Below are positions 52,804 through 61,406 of a stretch of 64,000 nucleotides of DNA, piece after piece (the first letter of the stretch is position 1; each line of letters opens with the position of its first letter). The stretch is from Anabaena sp. WA102 (GTDB taxonomy: Bacteria; Cyanobacteriota; Cyanobacteriia; Cyanobacteriales; Nostocaceae), in contig NZ_CP011456.1 in assembly GCF_001277295.1 (NCBI RefSeq), positions 4,964,001 through 5,028,000 of the forward strand, written 5' to 3'. A program made the position numbers and the translations under genes. Below the pieces are notes generated by a model. It searched no databases. It was given only the letters and a program-made list of their open reading frames with translations, and had not been told where the DNA came from.

Positions 52804-53677
52804 AGATACTCCCTTGGATAAAATCTAAATCTACTTTTTTTCCATTTTTATTTTTGATATTATGGTTTTTCTGTGGTGGTAAGAGTTTTTCTCCTTGATA
52901 TTCTTCCATTTCTAAAACCCTTCTCAATCCAATTTTTAGATATTCTTCTTGCAGTTCAATACTGATAGATTTCCTACCTAAACGTTTAGCTACAGCAGCA
53001 GTTGTAAAAGTTCCAGCAAAGGGATCAAGGATTAAACTTCCTTTATGACTACTTGCTAAAATGATTCTTTCTAGTAATGACTCTGGTTTTTGTGAAGGAT
53101 GATTTTCATATTCTTCCATGCGATATCTCACACGGGGAAAATACCAAGCATTACCAGGTACTTTTTCTGTATTATAGGGGGTAGGAACTGATTTTCTGTA
53201 ATCAATTAATTTCCGTTGTGCGCCTGTTTTTGCTTCAACTTTAATATCATCTGCATTAAAAATATAATTGTTTTTATCTTTGACACAATGAAGAATAGGT
53301 TCATACATTGAACCGAAGTATTTTGTAGCTTGAACTCCAGAACTATCATAATGCCACATTATCCGACTGAGAATAGTTAATTTTTGTCTCAAATAAATAT
53401 CAAAATAAGGCATTGCTTGGGTACTTGTCATCACATAAATTGTACCATTTGGTTTAAGAATGCGAATAGATTCATCAAGCCATTGATATGACCAATTTAT
53501 ATATTCTGTTTCTGATTCCCATTTATCATGGAAGTTACCAAATTTCTTACCTATATTATAAGGAGGATCAATAAAAATTAAATCTACTGATTCGGCAGGA
53601 ATATGATTTAATAAAATGTTGACCGCATCACCGTGAAAAATGGTATGTTGTTGATTTTTATGTTGTTCAATCATCAT
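52781..53677 (-). CDS. DNA methyltransferase (N6-adenine type, YhdJ-like)
   Basis: 298 residues from MMIEQHKNQQ; an upstream Met at 53710 is possible. LIFIDPPYNIGKKFGNFHDK (motif IV, DPPY) precedes LDPFAGTFTTAAVAKRLGRK (motif I), the class-beta order. The text around TSTQAMPYFDIYLRQKL, SSGVQATKYFGSMYEPIL and YNTEKVPGNAWYF is like E. coli YhdJ, which methylates ATGCAT, the AvaIII recognition site. Paired with the restriction gene downstream. Confidence 0.83.
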   Translation of the reverse strand: MMIEQHKNQQHTIFHGDAVNILLNHIPAESVDLIFIDPPYNIGKKFGNFHDKWESETEYINWSYQWLDESIRILKPNGTIYVMTSTQAMPYFDIYLRQKLTILSRIMWHYDSSGVQATKYFGSMYEPILHCVKDKNNYIFNADDIKVEAKTGAQRKLIDYRKSVPTPYNTEKVPGNAWYFPRVRYRMEEYENHPSQKPESLLERIILASSHKGSLILDPFAGTFTTAAVAKRLGRKSISIELQEEYLKIGLRRVLEMEEYQGEKLLPPQKNHNIKNKNGKKVDLDFIQGSIFDENTTA

Positions 53678-53734
53678 TTTAAATAAGTAAGCAAAATTTT
53701 GATTGTGCAAATCAAAAACTCAGACAATAAGAGG

Positions 53735-53860
53735 TTGTTTGAAAACTCATGATTGCTGTATCAAATGTTTTACCCCTCCCTAACCCTCCCCTTGTAAAGG
53801 GGAGGGAACTGGATTTTCTTGTTTCCCCCCAAAGCATTGGGGGGATTAAGGGGGGTAAAA
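53735..53860. repeat. Dispersed repeat, second copy at 58113-58236
   Basis: TCATGATTGCTGTATCAAAT, the CCCTCCCTAACCCTCC run, then TTTCCCCCCAAAGCAT and GGGATTAAGGGGGGTAA. Hairpin-forming; no coding content. Confidence 0.7.
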
Positions 53861-53983
53861 TGTGATGAAAATTACGGGATACCACTTTTAAAACATCCTC
53901 TAATGTATTGACTTTACTATCCTTCTTCTTAAAAATACTTAAAAAAAGAAGGATAGCAGAGAACAAGAAATACGGGTTGATAT

Positions 53984-54835
53984 TTAATTCGATTGGGAAC
54001 GACGGAAAAATGGGAGCAAATCTTGTAAAATCACTTCATGATAATGTTCTTGGGCATAATGTCCCACATTATTAAGTTTGATTATTTCCCCATTGGGTAC
54101 AGATTTTACAAAAGTTTCCGCCATATCTACAGATAACCAAGGATCAATCATTCCCCATTGGACTAAAATAGGTTGTTGCCATTCTTTAAACCCATTTTCT
54201 ATTTCTAGCATGGCTTTTTCTAGTTGGAAATTGCGAATTGTTGCTAAGAGACTTCTTCCAGGAGCAGAACTTTTCAAAAAGGGTTTTCTATAAACATCTA
54301 AATCTTCATCTTCAATGCGGTAACGACTTCCACCTTCTAGGGTTCTATCAACTAATAAAGGATCTTGGGTAATCATATCTCCCGCAAAGGGTAAACCCAT
54401 TTGTTTGATTTTCCAAGGTAATTTTGCTGCTGTAGAAATGGGGGTATTTAAAATAGCAATATTAGCAACTTTTTCAGGATGACGGAGGGCGTATTGTAAG
54501 CCAACTGAACCTAAAAAACCTTGGACAACTAGGGAAAACTTTTCTAATTCTAAAGCTTGAACAAATCCTTCCAAAGCTGTGATAAATGCGTCGGGAGTAT
54601 AAGCAAAATCCTGTTTTTCTGGTGTACCGGAAAATCCACAACCAATCCAGTCAGGTGCGATCGCTCTATTTCCCTGTGCTGCTAAACTAGGTATAATATT
54701 TCTCCAACTATAACTTTGAGCAACTATCCCATGTAAAAATAACACAGGGATTAAATCAGTTCTCCCAATCGGTTCAGCTTCTCGATAAAACCATTCTAGA
54801 GAATCTACCGTAATTTTATGTTCTTGAATTGACAC
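53984..54835 (-). CDS. Alpha/beta-fold hydrolase lacking the usual nucleophile
   Basis: 283 residues with the fold of haloalkane dehalogenase-like proteins: VLFLHGIVAQSYSWRNIIPS (oxyanion HG), PDWIGCGFSGTPE and a C-terminal NVGHYAQEHYHE with the catalytic-type His. The nucleophile elbow reads VVQGFLGSVGLQ, with Gly-Phe-Leu where Asp or Ser would be expected. It may be non-enzymatic or use another residue. Single gene. Confidence 0.8.
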   Translation of the reverse strand: MSIQEHKITVDSLEWFYREAEPIGRTDLIPVLFLHGIVAQSYSWRNIIPSLAAQGNRAIAPDWIGCGFSGTPEKQDFAYTPDAFITALEGFVQALELEKFSLVVQGFLGSVGLQYALRHPEKVANIAILNTPISTAAKLPWKIKQMGLPFAGDMITQDPLLVDRTLEGGSRYRIEDEDLDVYRKPFLKSSAPGRSLLATIRNFQLEKAMLEIENGFKEWQQPILVQWGMIDPWLSVDMAETFVKSVPNGEIIKLNNVGHYAQEHYHEVILQDLLPFFRRSQSN

Positions 54836-54951
54836 GCTATTTTCCTATTGACGACGGCAACAACACCATACAAATGCTAATATCATCATCCTACAAATAG
54901 GTGATAGGTGAACAAATCCCACAACTACTTATGTCTTTAGACCGGGGAGTG

Positions 54952-55737
54952 TCAAAGCAAGGGTTTCTCAAACAGTAGCAACGCCAACACAAAATCCATA
55001 ATGAAAATCGCCACCCAAGTAGTTACCACAGCAGTTGTAGCTGATTCTCCCACTTCCTTTGCGCCTCCTTGAGTTGTCAGTCCCCAACTACAACCATTAA
55101 CCGATACTATAGCCCCAAAAATCCACCCCTTCAGTAAAATAATTAAAATATCTGATGGTAATAAAAAATTTCTCACTGATTCTAAAAATGTTTCAGGACT
55201 AACCTGATAAAACTGCATAGCCGCAAAAGCACCACCCATAACACCTGTAACTACAGCAAAAATCATCATTACAGGCATCATTAAACAGCAAGCAATGACT
55301 CTGGGTAAGACAAGATAATCAACAGGGTCTGTTCTGAGCATATATAAAGCGTCAATTTGCTCTGTTACCCGCATTGCTCCTAATTCCGCTGCAAAAGCTG
55401 AACCAACTTGTCCGGCGATAATACTAGCAGTTAAAATTGGTGCTAGTTCTCGACAAAATGCTAAAGCAAATGCACCGCCAACGGTATCTACAGCCCCGAA
55501 TCTGACCAATTCTCTAGCGGTTTGAATCGTGAAAATCATCCCCGCAAAACCGTTGACTAATAATACTGGAGGGAGGGAAGCTGGTCCTGTTGTCACTGTA
55601 TGTTCTAATATCTTGCGATAGTAGGTTTTTCCGCGCAGGAAATGCAGTAAAATTTGACCGAACAACAGGAATACTGACAAATAGCGAATTATCCAAGATT
55701 GTTCTAAATTTCTTTTGGGTTGCAAGTTTACGGCCAC
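54952..55737 (-). CDS. MlaE-family ABC transporter permease
   Basis: 261 residues with about five helices. The MlaE signature includes GFAGMIFTIQTARELVRFGA, FCRELAPILTASIIAGQVGS and ELGAMRVTEQIDAL, ending in the GATTAVVTTWVAIF-like segment (here GESATTAVVTTWVAIF). It would move lipids between inner and outer membrane with an ATPase and an MCE protein encoded elsewhere. Confidence 0.9.
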   Translation of the reverse strand: MAVNLQPKRNLEQSWIIRYLSVFLLFGQILLHFLRGKTYYRKILEHTVTTGPASLPPVLLVNGFAGMIFTIQTARELVRFGAVDTVGGAFALAFCRELAPILTASIIAGQVGSAFAAELGAMRVTEQIDALYMLRTDPVDYLVLPRVIACCLMMPVMMIFAVVTGVMGGAFAAMQFYQVSPETFLESVRNFLLPSDILIILLKGWIFGAIVSVNGCSWGLTTQGGAKEVGESATTAVVTTWVAIFIMDFVLALLLFEKPLL

Positions 55738-55771
55738 TAATTAAATTTTTTTACTAGGGAATTATGACAAT

Positions 55772-56515
55772 TTAATTTTCTACAAATAGAGTATTCCAAT
55801 CACTAATAGCATTTCTTTGAGCAGTTAATAATTCCTGTATACCTTGTTCCGAAAAATCTAGCATTTGACTCAACTGCTGACGACTAAAACTTCCCGATTC
55901 TGCTGTTCCCTGAACTTCAATAATGTTCATTTGATGATTCATGACTACGTTAAAATCCACATCTGCGGCTACATCTTCAACATAGTTAAGATCCAAAAAT
56001 GGTTCACCCTGTAACAAGCCTACAGAAACTGCTGCTATTTGTCCACATAAAGGCGATCGCGCTAAAACCCCCTGCTGCAATAATTGAGAAATAGCATGAG
56101 CCAAAGCCACAAAACCCCCAGTAATTGCCATTGTCCTCGTTCCTGCGTCAGCTTGCAGCACATCTGTATCCACAGTCAGCGTTCGTTCTCCCAACACCTC
56201 AAAATCCAGCGCAGCCCTTAAACTCCGCCCAATTAAACGTTGAATTTCCTGGGTTCTGCCCGACAGTTTCATCAATTCCCGTTCCTGGCGTTTCTGGGTA
56301 GCAGAAGGCAACATTCTATATTCAGCAGTTAACCAACCCTTCCCACTACCAGTCAAAAATTTAGGCACTCCTTCAGTCACACTAACCGTACACAGAACCT
56401 GAGTATCACCAGATTTCGCTAAAACAGAACCAGGTGCAAACCGAGTGAAATTAGGATAAAAACTATGGGGACGGAGTTCACCAGGGGTTCTGCCGTCAGG
56501 ACGTTGCCAAGTCAT
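55772..56515 (-). CDS. rph: Ribonuclease PH
   Basis: 247 residues from MTWQRPDGRTPGELRPHSF; the frame is open 18 codons upstream. A phosphate-dependent 3' exonuclease that trims tRNA precursors. Signatures are LCTVSVTEGVP, EYRMLPSATQKRQERE, GRSLRAALDFEVLGERTLTV and DADAGTRTM-like QADAGTRTMAITGGFVAL. Its 5' end faces a 300-base gap with a hairpin repeat. Confidence 0.95.
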   Translation of the reverse strand: MTWQRPDGRTPGELRPHSFYPNFTRFAPGSVLAKSGDTQVLCTVSVTEGVPKFLTGSGKGWLTAEYRMLPSATQKRQERELMKLSGRTQEIQRLIGRSLRAALDFEVLGERTLTVDTDVLQADAGTRTMAITGGFVALAHAISQLLQQGVLARSPLCGQIAAVSVGLLQGEPFLDLNYVEDVAADVDFNVVMNHQMNIIEVQGTAESGSFSRQQLSQMLDFSEQGIQELLTAQRNAISDWNTLFVEN

Positions 56516-56679
56516 TGAAATTGCCTCAAAATTTTTGCCTACAGCCTTTAGATTACCCCAGGATGACAAAGGAATAAGGCTGCTTTACTGATAAATACTG
56601 CTGTATGATAACTATATGTTCTGCTGTTAGCAAAAATTTGCCTTTAAATGTAACGGGACTTACCCAACTGGCACATTGG

Positions 56680-56746
56680 TAGGGTGGGTCAGACTGCATA
56701 AATTCTGCAAATAAACAGATTGTTGATATCTGACGCACCCTACAAC
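56680..56746. repeat. GTAGGGTG...CACCCTAC inverted repeat
   Basis: GTAGGGTGGGTCAGACTGC and TCTGACGCACCCTAC are the arms of a hairpin in the divergent gap between rph and the CobO-like gene. The right arm recurs at 42908-42925. Confidence 0.6.
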
Positions 56747-56820
56747 AGATTTTTAGTGTGAAACTTGCGTAAGTCCTATGTAAGTCATTAAATTTATAGT
56801 GAGTTTTTAAACTTTGCCTT

Positions 56821-57357
56821 ATGGTTGCCCAACTAGAAACCCCAGGTCTAAATTCAACCCTCAGCGTACCATATTCCGTAGAAGGACTGATACAAGTTTT
56901 TACTAATTCCCAGCGTAGCTTTTTTACCAGCGTGATGGCACAAGCACTGAGAATTGCTGGACAAGGTACACCAGTATTAATAGTCCAATTCCTCAAAGGT
57001 GGGATTCGCCAAGGACATGAACGACCCACCCAAATGGGACAACATTTAGATTGGATTCGCTGTGATTTGCCCCGTTATATTAATACTTCAGATTTGGACG
57101 CAGCGGAAATTCAAGCTTTGCAACAACTTTGGCAACATACCCAAAAGGTAGTTAATGAAGGTAAGTATTCTTTACTGGTATTAGATGAGTTGAGTTTAGC
57201 GATTAATTTCGGTTTAATTCCAGAAACTGAGGTTTTAGAGTTTCTTTCTCACCGTCCTCCTCATGTTGATATTATCCTCACAGGTTCTCAAATGCCAAAG
57301 TCTCTTTTAGATGTAGCAGACCAAATTACAGAAATTCGTCGCAGTCATCAACCTTAA
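56821..57357 (+). CDS. CobO/BtuR-like P-loop family protein, Walker A lost
   Basis: 178 residues resembling ATP:corrinoid adenosyltransferase: VLIVQFLKGGIRQGHERPTQ, then a segment around LLVLDELSLAINFGLI and DIILTGSQMPKSLLDVAD. The place of the GDGKGKTT P-loop reads TNSQRSFFTSVMAQALRIAG, without Gly-Lys-Thr. It may be a non-catalytic paralogue. It precedes dcd by 44 bases. Confidence 0.75.
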   Translation: MVAQLETPGLNSTLSVPYSVEGLIQVFTNSQRSFFTSVMAQALRIAGQGTPVLIVQFLKGGIRQGHERPTQMGQHLDWIRCDLPRYINTSDLDAAEIQALQQLWQHTQKVVNEGKYSLLVLDELSLAINFGLIPETEVLEFLSHRPPHVDIILTGSQMPKSLLDVADQITEIRRSHQP

Positions 57358-57401
57358 GTATTAAGATATCCTAGTAACTTGGTTGAATTATCTGAGAACC
57401 T

Positions 57402-58001
57402 GTGATTAAAAACGACATCTGGATTACCGAAATGGCTCAAAAAGGCATGATTTCGCCTTTTGAATCGAGTTTAATTCGTAAATTGCAACCTGATTCATCT
57501 CAGCTTCCGCAACCTGTAATTAGTTACGGACTTTCTTCTTACGGCTATGATATCCGGCTTTCTGGCTCTGAATTTCGCATTTTTCGTCACATTCCCGGTA
57601 CTGTTATTGATCCTAAAAACTTTAATCCCCAAAATCTAGAGTCTACCCAGTTACATACAGATGAAAGTGGTAGCTATTTTATCTTACCTGCTCATTCTTA
57701 TGGTTTAGGTGTGGCTCTGGAAAAGCTTGAAGTTCCAGCCAATATTACAGTAATTTGCATTGGTAAATCTACTTATGCAAGATGTGGTATAATAGCTAAT
57801 TTAACACCTGCTGAAGCGGCATGGAGAGGACATCTTACTTTAGAATTTTCTAATTCTTCCAGCGCTGACTGTCGTATTTATGCTAATGAAGGTGTGGTGC
57901 AATTGCTATTTTTAGAGGGTGAACCCTGTGCTGTTAGTTATGAAACTCGCAGAGGTAAATATCAAGATCAGTTAGAGATTGTTACAATAGCTAGAGTTTA
58001 A
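57402..58001 (+). CDS. dcd: dCTP deaminase
   Basis: 199 residues from GTG. Converts dCTP to dUTP for thymidylate synthesis. Visible parts are SSYGYDIRLSGSEFRIF, the nucleotide site GKSTYARCGIIANLTPAEAA and the WRGHLTLEFSNSS strand with the catalytic Glu. Hexameric or trimeric family. Probably co-transcribed with the CobO-like gene. Confidence 0.94.
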   Translation: MIKNDIWITEMAQKGMISPFESSLIRKLQPDSSQLPQPVISYGLSSYGYDIRLSGSEFRIFRHIPGTVIDPKNFNPQNLESTQLHTDESGSYFILPAHSYGLGVALEKLEVPANITVICIGKSTYARCGIIANLTPAEAAWRGHLTLEFSNSSSADCRIYANEGVVQLLFLEGEPCAVSYETRRGKYQDQLEIVTIARV

Positions 58002-58112
58002 ATTTGAAACACAAATCATTTTCCTGTTCCCAGTCCAAAATAGATATATTGGTAATTTTGAGTATCTATATTTGATTTTATAGGTAAGCGATCGCCTAAT
58101 AATATTAAGATG

Positions 58113-58303
58113 GTGTTTGAAAAGTCATGATTGCTGTATCAAATATTTTACCCTACCCTAACCCTCCGCGATGCTTTGGGGAGGGAACTAATTTTTTCGG
58201 TTTCCCCCCAAAGCATCGGGGAGATTAAGGGGGGTAATTTACAGCAATTTCCAATCATATAAGGTACATCTTAGCCCCCTCATCGCTTGTGGGGAGGGGG
58301 TTG
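58113..58303. repeat. Two dispersed repeats in tandem
   Basis: 58113-58236 repeats 53735-53860. 58241-58303 is the inverted counterpart of 42735-42800 (CAATTTCCAATCATATAAGG, CTCATCGCTTGTGGGGAGGG). The rest of the 467-base gap to the DUF29 gene contains AATGGACAAGGTATTG (58335), also seen at 11905. Confidence 0.7.
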
Positions 58304-58468
58304 AAGCATGAAACCAAAAAATGCTACAGAAAATGGACAAGGTATTGAATAAGCAAAATGTTAAAAGAATTTAAATTGTGTCGATTTTGCTAGTTTACAG
58401 GTTGATTGTCTAACTTTACAAATGATTTCACTTAAAATGGAATTAGGTCATTTAGAGGATTTACAGCA

Positions 58469-58918
58469 ATGACACGGACACCGATTGCAGTATCTTTATA
58501 TGAGCAAGACTATTTACTCTGGATTGAAGATATTGTCCACAAATTACGGAATAGAGATATAGAAGGACTAGATATTGATAATTTGATAGAGGAGATAGAG
58601 GACTTGGGTCGCTCAGATAAACGTGAACTTGAAAATCGGTTAGCAGAACTTTTAGAACATATTCTCAAGCGGAATTATGTGCATATCCCTGATTGTTATC
58701 GTGGGTGGGTAGAATCAATCATTAAACAAAGGATTGGAATCAGAAAGTTACTCAAAAATTCACCTAGTCTCAAACCTTATTTTAGCCAAGTATTTGATGA
58801 AGCTTATGCAGATGCTCTGAAAATTGTCCGCAATGGTTATCCACAGTGTGAGTTTCCTGATACGTGGCCGTTTAGTTGTGATATTGAAGCAATGTTAAAT
58901 GTGGACTTTTGGGAATAA
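58469..58918 (+). CDS. DUF29-family protein
   Basis: 149 residues. YEQDYLLWIEDIVHKLRNRD, then IDNLIEEIEDLGRSDKRELE and LLEHILKRNY are the DUF29 core, a helical family abundant in cyanobacteria with no known function. Ends with WPFSCDIEAMLNVDFW. Intact. Confidence 0.88.
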   Translation: MTRTPIAVSLYEQDYLLWIEDIVHKLRNRDIEGLDIDNLIEEIEDLGRSDKRELENRLAELLEHILKRNYVHIPDCYRGWVESIIKQRIGIRKLLKNSPSLKPYFSQVFDEAYADALKIVRNGYPQCEFPDTWPFSCDIEAMLNVDFWE

Positions 58919-58988
58919 TTGTCAGAATCAGGATGTCCAGGATTTCAGGATTTACAGGATGTGATTGTCAAATGTTCCTTCAGTAAAT

Positions 58989-59052
58989 TAGACTATATTC
59001 TAGTCGGTTTTAACCGACTTTGGCTTTGAGACAGGGAATAAATTCCCTGGAT
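58989..59052. repeat. Hairpin repeat (AGTCGGTTTTAACCGACT)
   Basis: The 18-base palindrome and the following GACAGGGAATAAATTCCCTGG hairpin match part of 38862-39021. It lies between the DUF29 and AlbA_2 genes. Confidence 0.7.
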
Positions 59053-59081
59053 TATTTTAAATTTAAAAAATAAACCATGCC

Positions 59082-59951
59082 ATGATAAATAGTGATGATA
59101 TCCTCACTGCTAATGATAATGTGATAGATTGTCGGAATGCTTTTAAATTGCAAGCATGGGACTATATTTCTAAAACCATGCGGGGTAATGTTTTTGATGC
59201 TCTCCACGATTCTATCCAAGAAGCTATTACTTATTTTAATCGCTGGGGTAATGTCCACAATGAACAGTGGATAATTGAAAATCTGGAAATTTTAGAAAAA
59301 GACTATTGGGGTAAATATATTGCAGTCATTAATAAAACTGTAATTGAAACAGCAGATAATGAAGATACCCTCGACAAATTACTTGAGGAACGAAAATTAA
59401 GACGGTTTTTAACTACTATTAGAAAAATAGGTAATTTACAACCAATTGCTGAACTTATAAAATTACCGGAAAGTCCGAAACTAGAATACAAAAGCACTTT
59501 GCAATGGGATGTTAGACAAAATCGTAAAAATGAGGATTTAAAATTTAGTGTCCTTAAAACTATTGCTGCTTTTCTCAATTCTGAAGGAGGAACTTTAATT
59601 ATTGGAGTTGAAGATGATGGTAATATTTTTGGATTAGAGCAAGATTTAGCTATTCTTTCTAAACGTTCTTTAGATCAATTTGAGCAGACAATTGTACACC
59701 TGATTTGTACGTACATTAGTGCTAATTTTATGTCATTAGTTACAATTCGATTTGAGACAATAGATAGTAAAATAGTTTGTGCAGTTGATGTCAGAAAGTC
59801 AGATGAAATCGTGTTAATGAAAGGTAAAGATAAAAAATTAGAACTAGAACTCTACATTCGCGCTGGTAACACTTCTAAGCCTCTTATTGATACTCCAGAA
59901 ATAGTAGAGTTTTGTTTAAAACGGAGTAAACCGTCAGGAGAAAGTTATTAG
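59082..59951 (+). CDS. AlbA_2 (Schlafen-type) domain protein
   Basis: 289 residues. The second half is the AlbA_2 nucleic-acid or nucleotide-binding domain: ESPKLEYKSTLQWD, LKTIAAFLNSEGGTLIIGVE then DDGNIFGLEQD. The N-terminal half is helical and unrecognised. AlbA_2 proteins occur in defence and regulatory settings. It is followed by truncated TA genes. Confidence 0.82.
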   Translation: MINSDDILTANDNVIDCRNAFKLQAWDYISKTMRGNVFDALHDSIQEAITYFNRWGNVHNEQWIIENLEILEKDYWGKYIAVINKTVIETADNEDTLDKLLEERKLRRFLTTIRKIGNLQPIAELIKLPESPKLEYKSTLQWDVRQNRKNEDLKFSVLKTIAAFLNSEGGTLIIGVEDDGNIFGLEQDLAILSKRSLDQFEQTIVHLICTYISANFMSLVTIRFETIDSKIVCAVDVRKSDEIVLMKGKDKKLELELYIRAGNTSKPLIDTPEIVEFCLKRSKPSGESY

Positions 59952-59952
59952 A

Positions 59953-60216
59953 CCAGGCTATAAACTCGATTCGTGGTAGAGTAGAAATAGAACAAACTGA
60001 GAGCGATCGCTCTTTAGAAACAACAGTACAAGTATTAGGTATAGGTTTTGGTGGTGGTGCTATATTTTCCGGTATTATCACTACGCACATAGATAAGATC
60101 AACTCACCTTTATTACCAAAAAATTACTTTTCAGCTTCATTAATTTTAAGCATAATTGCTACCTTGGGATGGACTCTTTTGGTTTGGTTGGTTATATGGA
60201 TAACAAAACGCAAATA
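59953..60216 (+). pseudogene. C-terminal fragment of a membrane protein
   Basis: In a frame different from the AlbA_2 gene: LDQAINSIRGRVEIEQTESD, then VQVLGIGFGGGAIFSGIITT and SASLILSIIATLGWTLLVWL, ending KRK and TAG at 60216. Two hydrophobic helices, no start. It is the tail of a larger gene whose front is missing. Confidence 0.6.
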
Positions 60217-60483
60217 GTTGTTAAAGATATTCTGCATGAAGAAGAATATGAACAAGCAATTTCAAGATTAAATGATTTACTTGATGAAATTGGTACTAAT
60301 GAACAACATCCTCTTTATCATTTATTAGATACATTAGGAACAATAATTGAGGCTTATGAAATAGAACATTATCCCATTGCTAATTGTCACGGAAATGATG
60401 TATTAGCTTATTTAATGGAAGAACACAAACTGACTTTATCAGATTTACCTGAAATTGGTTCATCCGAATCGGGAAACCGTTGA
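60196..60483 (+). pseudogene. HigA-like antitoxin, C-terminally truncated
   Basis: 95 residues from MDNKTQIVVKDILHEEEYEQ, with LLDTLGTIIEAYEIEHYPIA and EEHKLTLSDLPEIGSSESGN. Family members continue past this point into a helix-turn-helix; here the text breaks off after EIGS. The end abuts an inverted DUF3368 fragment, so a rearrangement joined two damaged modules. Confidence 0.7.
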
Positions 60484-60551
60484 TTAATTAACTCTAATTG
60501 TCCAATACTACTTAAAGCAATTAAAACCGATGAATTACTAACTGCTTTCAT
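60408..60551 (-). pseudogene. DUF3368 (PIN-like) toxin, N-terminal fragment
   Basis: Reads MKAVSNSSVLIALSSIGQLE, then LINQRF, after which family similarity ends at about 60470; nonfamily codons run to TAA at 60408. The ATG overlaps the stop of the upstream UPF0175 gene (ATGA), the usual coupling of this TA pair. Confidence 0.75.
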
Positions 60552-60808
60552 GATAATATTTCTAATGTCTCTAAATCTGTTTCTAACTCTTCTAAATCAT
60601 AACTACGATCAATATTTTCTTGTCCCAATAACTCATGAAATTCCCATTTGCTTAATTGCGACAATTCACGGGCTTTCCCAAAAGAAAGAATCCCTTTTTG
60701 ATAAAGTCTAATTGCTAATTCAGTGCGGATGCGATGCAGACGTTCATCAGGAGGTAGACGTAATCCCTCAGTTACTTGATCAGGAATTTCTAAGATTAGT
60801 TTACTCAT
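60548..60808 (-). CDS. UPF0175-family antitoxin
   Basis: 86 residues: LILEIPDQVTEGLRLPPDER, then ELAIRLYQKGILSFGKAREL and SQLSKWEFHELLGQENI. It normally pairs with a DUF3368 PIN-like toxin, which is present only as a fragment here. Its start overlaps the upstream gene by 8 bases. Probably intact. Confidence 0.85.
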   Translation of the reverse strand: MSKLILEIPDQVTEGLRLPPDERLHRIRTELAIRLYQKGILSFGKARELSQLSKWEFHELLGQENIDRSYDLEELETDLETLEILS

Positions 60809-61016
60809 ATTGTTTCACATCAGGATCAAGAATAATTATATCATTTTGTTTAGGGAAATGTTCTACTGTCGTTGTCCCATCTTCATGATGAATAGTAACA
60901 CTATATCCTTCTTGATATCGTTGAGAATATTTACCCCGAATATGATTTTTTAGTTGACTTAAATCATATTCTTCTTTTAAGTCATCTTCTATTTCATATT
61001 GTCTTTTCTCGTTCAT
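60801..61016 (-). CDS. Small hypothetical protein, possibly antitoxin-related
   Basis: 71 residues, acidic, with EIEDDLKEEYDLSQLKNHIR and YSVTIHHEDGTTTVEHFPKQ. It overlaps the UPF0175 gene by 8 bases. Function unknown; it may be a further member of the TA cluster. Confidence 0.55.
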   Translation of the reverse strand: MNEKRQYEIEDDLKEEYDLSQLKNHIRGKYSQRYQEGYSVTIHHEDGTTTVEHFPKQNDIIILDPDVKQYE

Positions 61017-61113
61017 AATATCTCCATTGAGTTACAGCCCATTGATGAAAGCGATCAGATTTCCTGAAATAAGCAACCAAAACACCAGTATCAAGAATTA
61101 TCCGCTGATTCAT
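60994..61113 (-). pseudogene. PIN-domain toxin, N-terminal fragment
   Basis: 39 residues: MNQRIILDTGVLVAYFRKSD, then RFHQWAVTQW and a nonfamily tail. The PIN start LDTGVLVAY is clear, but the remaining ~100 residues are absent. The ATG overlaps the stop of the antitoxin upstream (ATGA). Confidence 0.75.
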
Positions 61114-61367
61114 TTCTGCCCATATTCTTCCATGTATTTCTTATTAAAAGAAAGATCGTCTACCCCACCTTCAATAACTCCTTCCCATTTTCTCAATAGA
61201 TCATGAGGAGAAGCTTCAGGCTTTTCTACAGTTGCTTTTTCCGAATCTTGATTAACTTGGTGATTACCCAATTCAAATGCCAGAAACTCAACAAAACGGA
61301 GAACTTGCTGCTGTTGATCTATAGGTAACTGCTGCATGGTAGTTACTACCTTTTCCAGAATCGTCAT
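61110..61367 (-). CDS. DUF2281-like antitoxin
   Basis: 85 residues: ILEKVVTTMQQLPIDQQQQV, LRFVEFLAFELG and a linker to SPHDLLRKWEGVIEGGVDDL. This layout is that of antitoxins partnered with PIN toxins. The partner has been lost apart from its first 30 or so codons. Confidence 0.75.
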   Translation of the reverse strand: MTILEKVVTTMQQLPIDQQQQVLRFVEFLAFELGNHQVNQDSEKATVEKPEASPHDLLRKWEGVIEGGVDDLSFNKKYMEEYGQK

Positions 61368-61406
61368 GATCTTAATTCTTTTGAGATTGTGTATTCACCT
61401 TAATTA

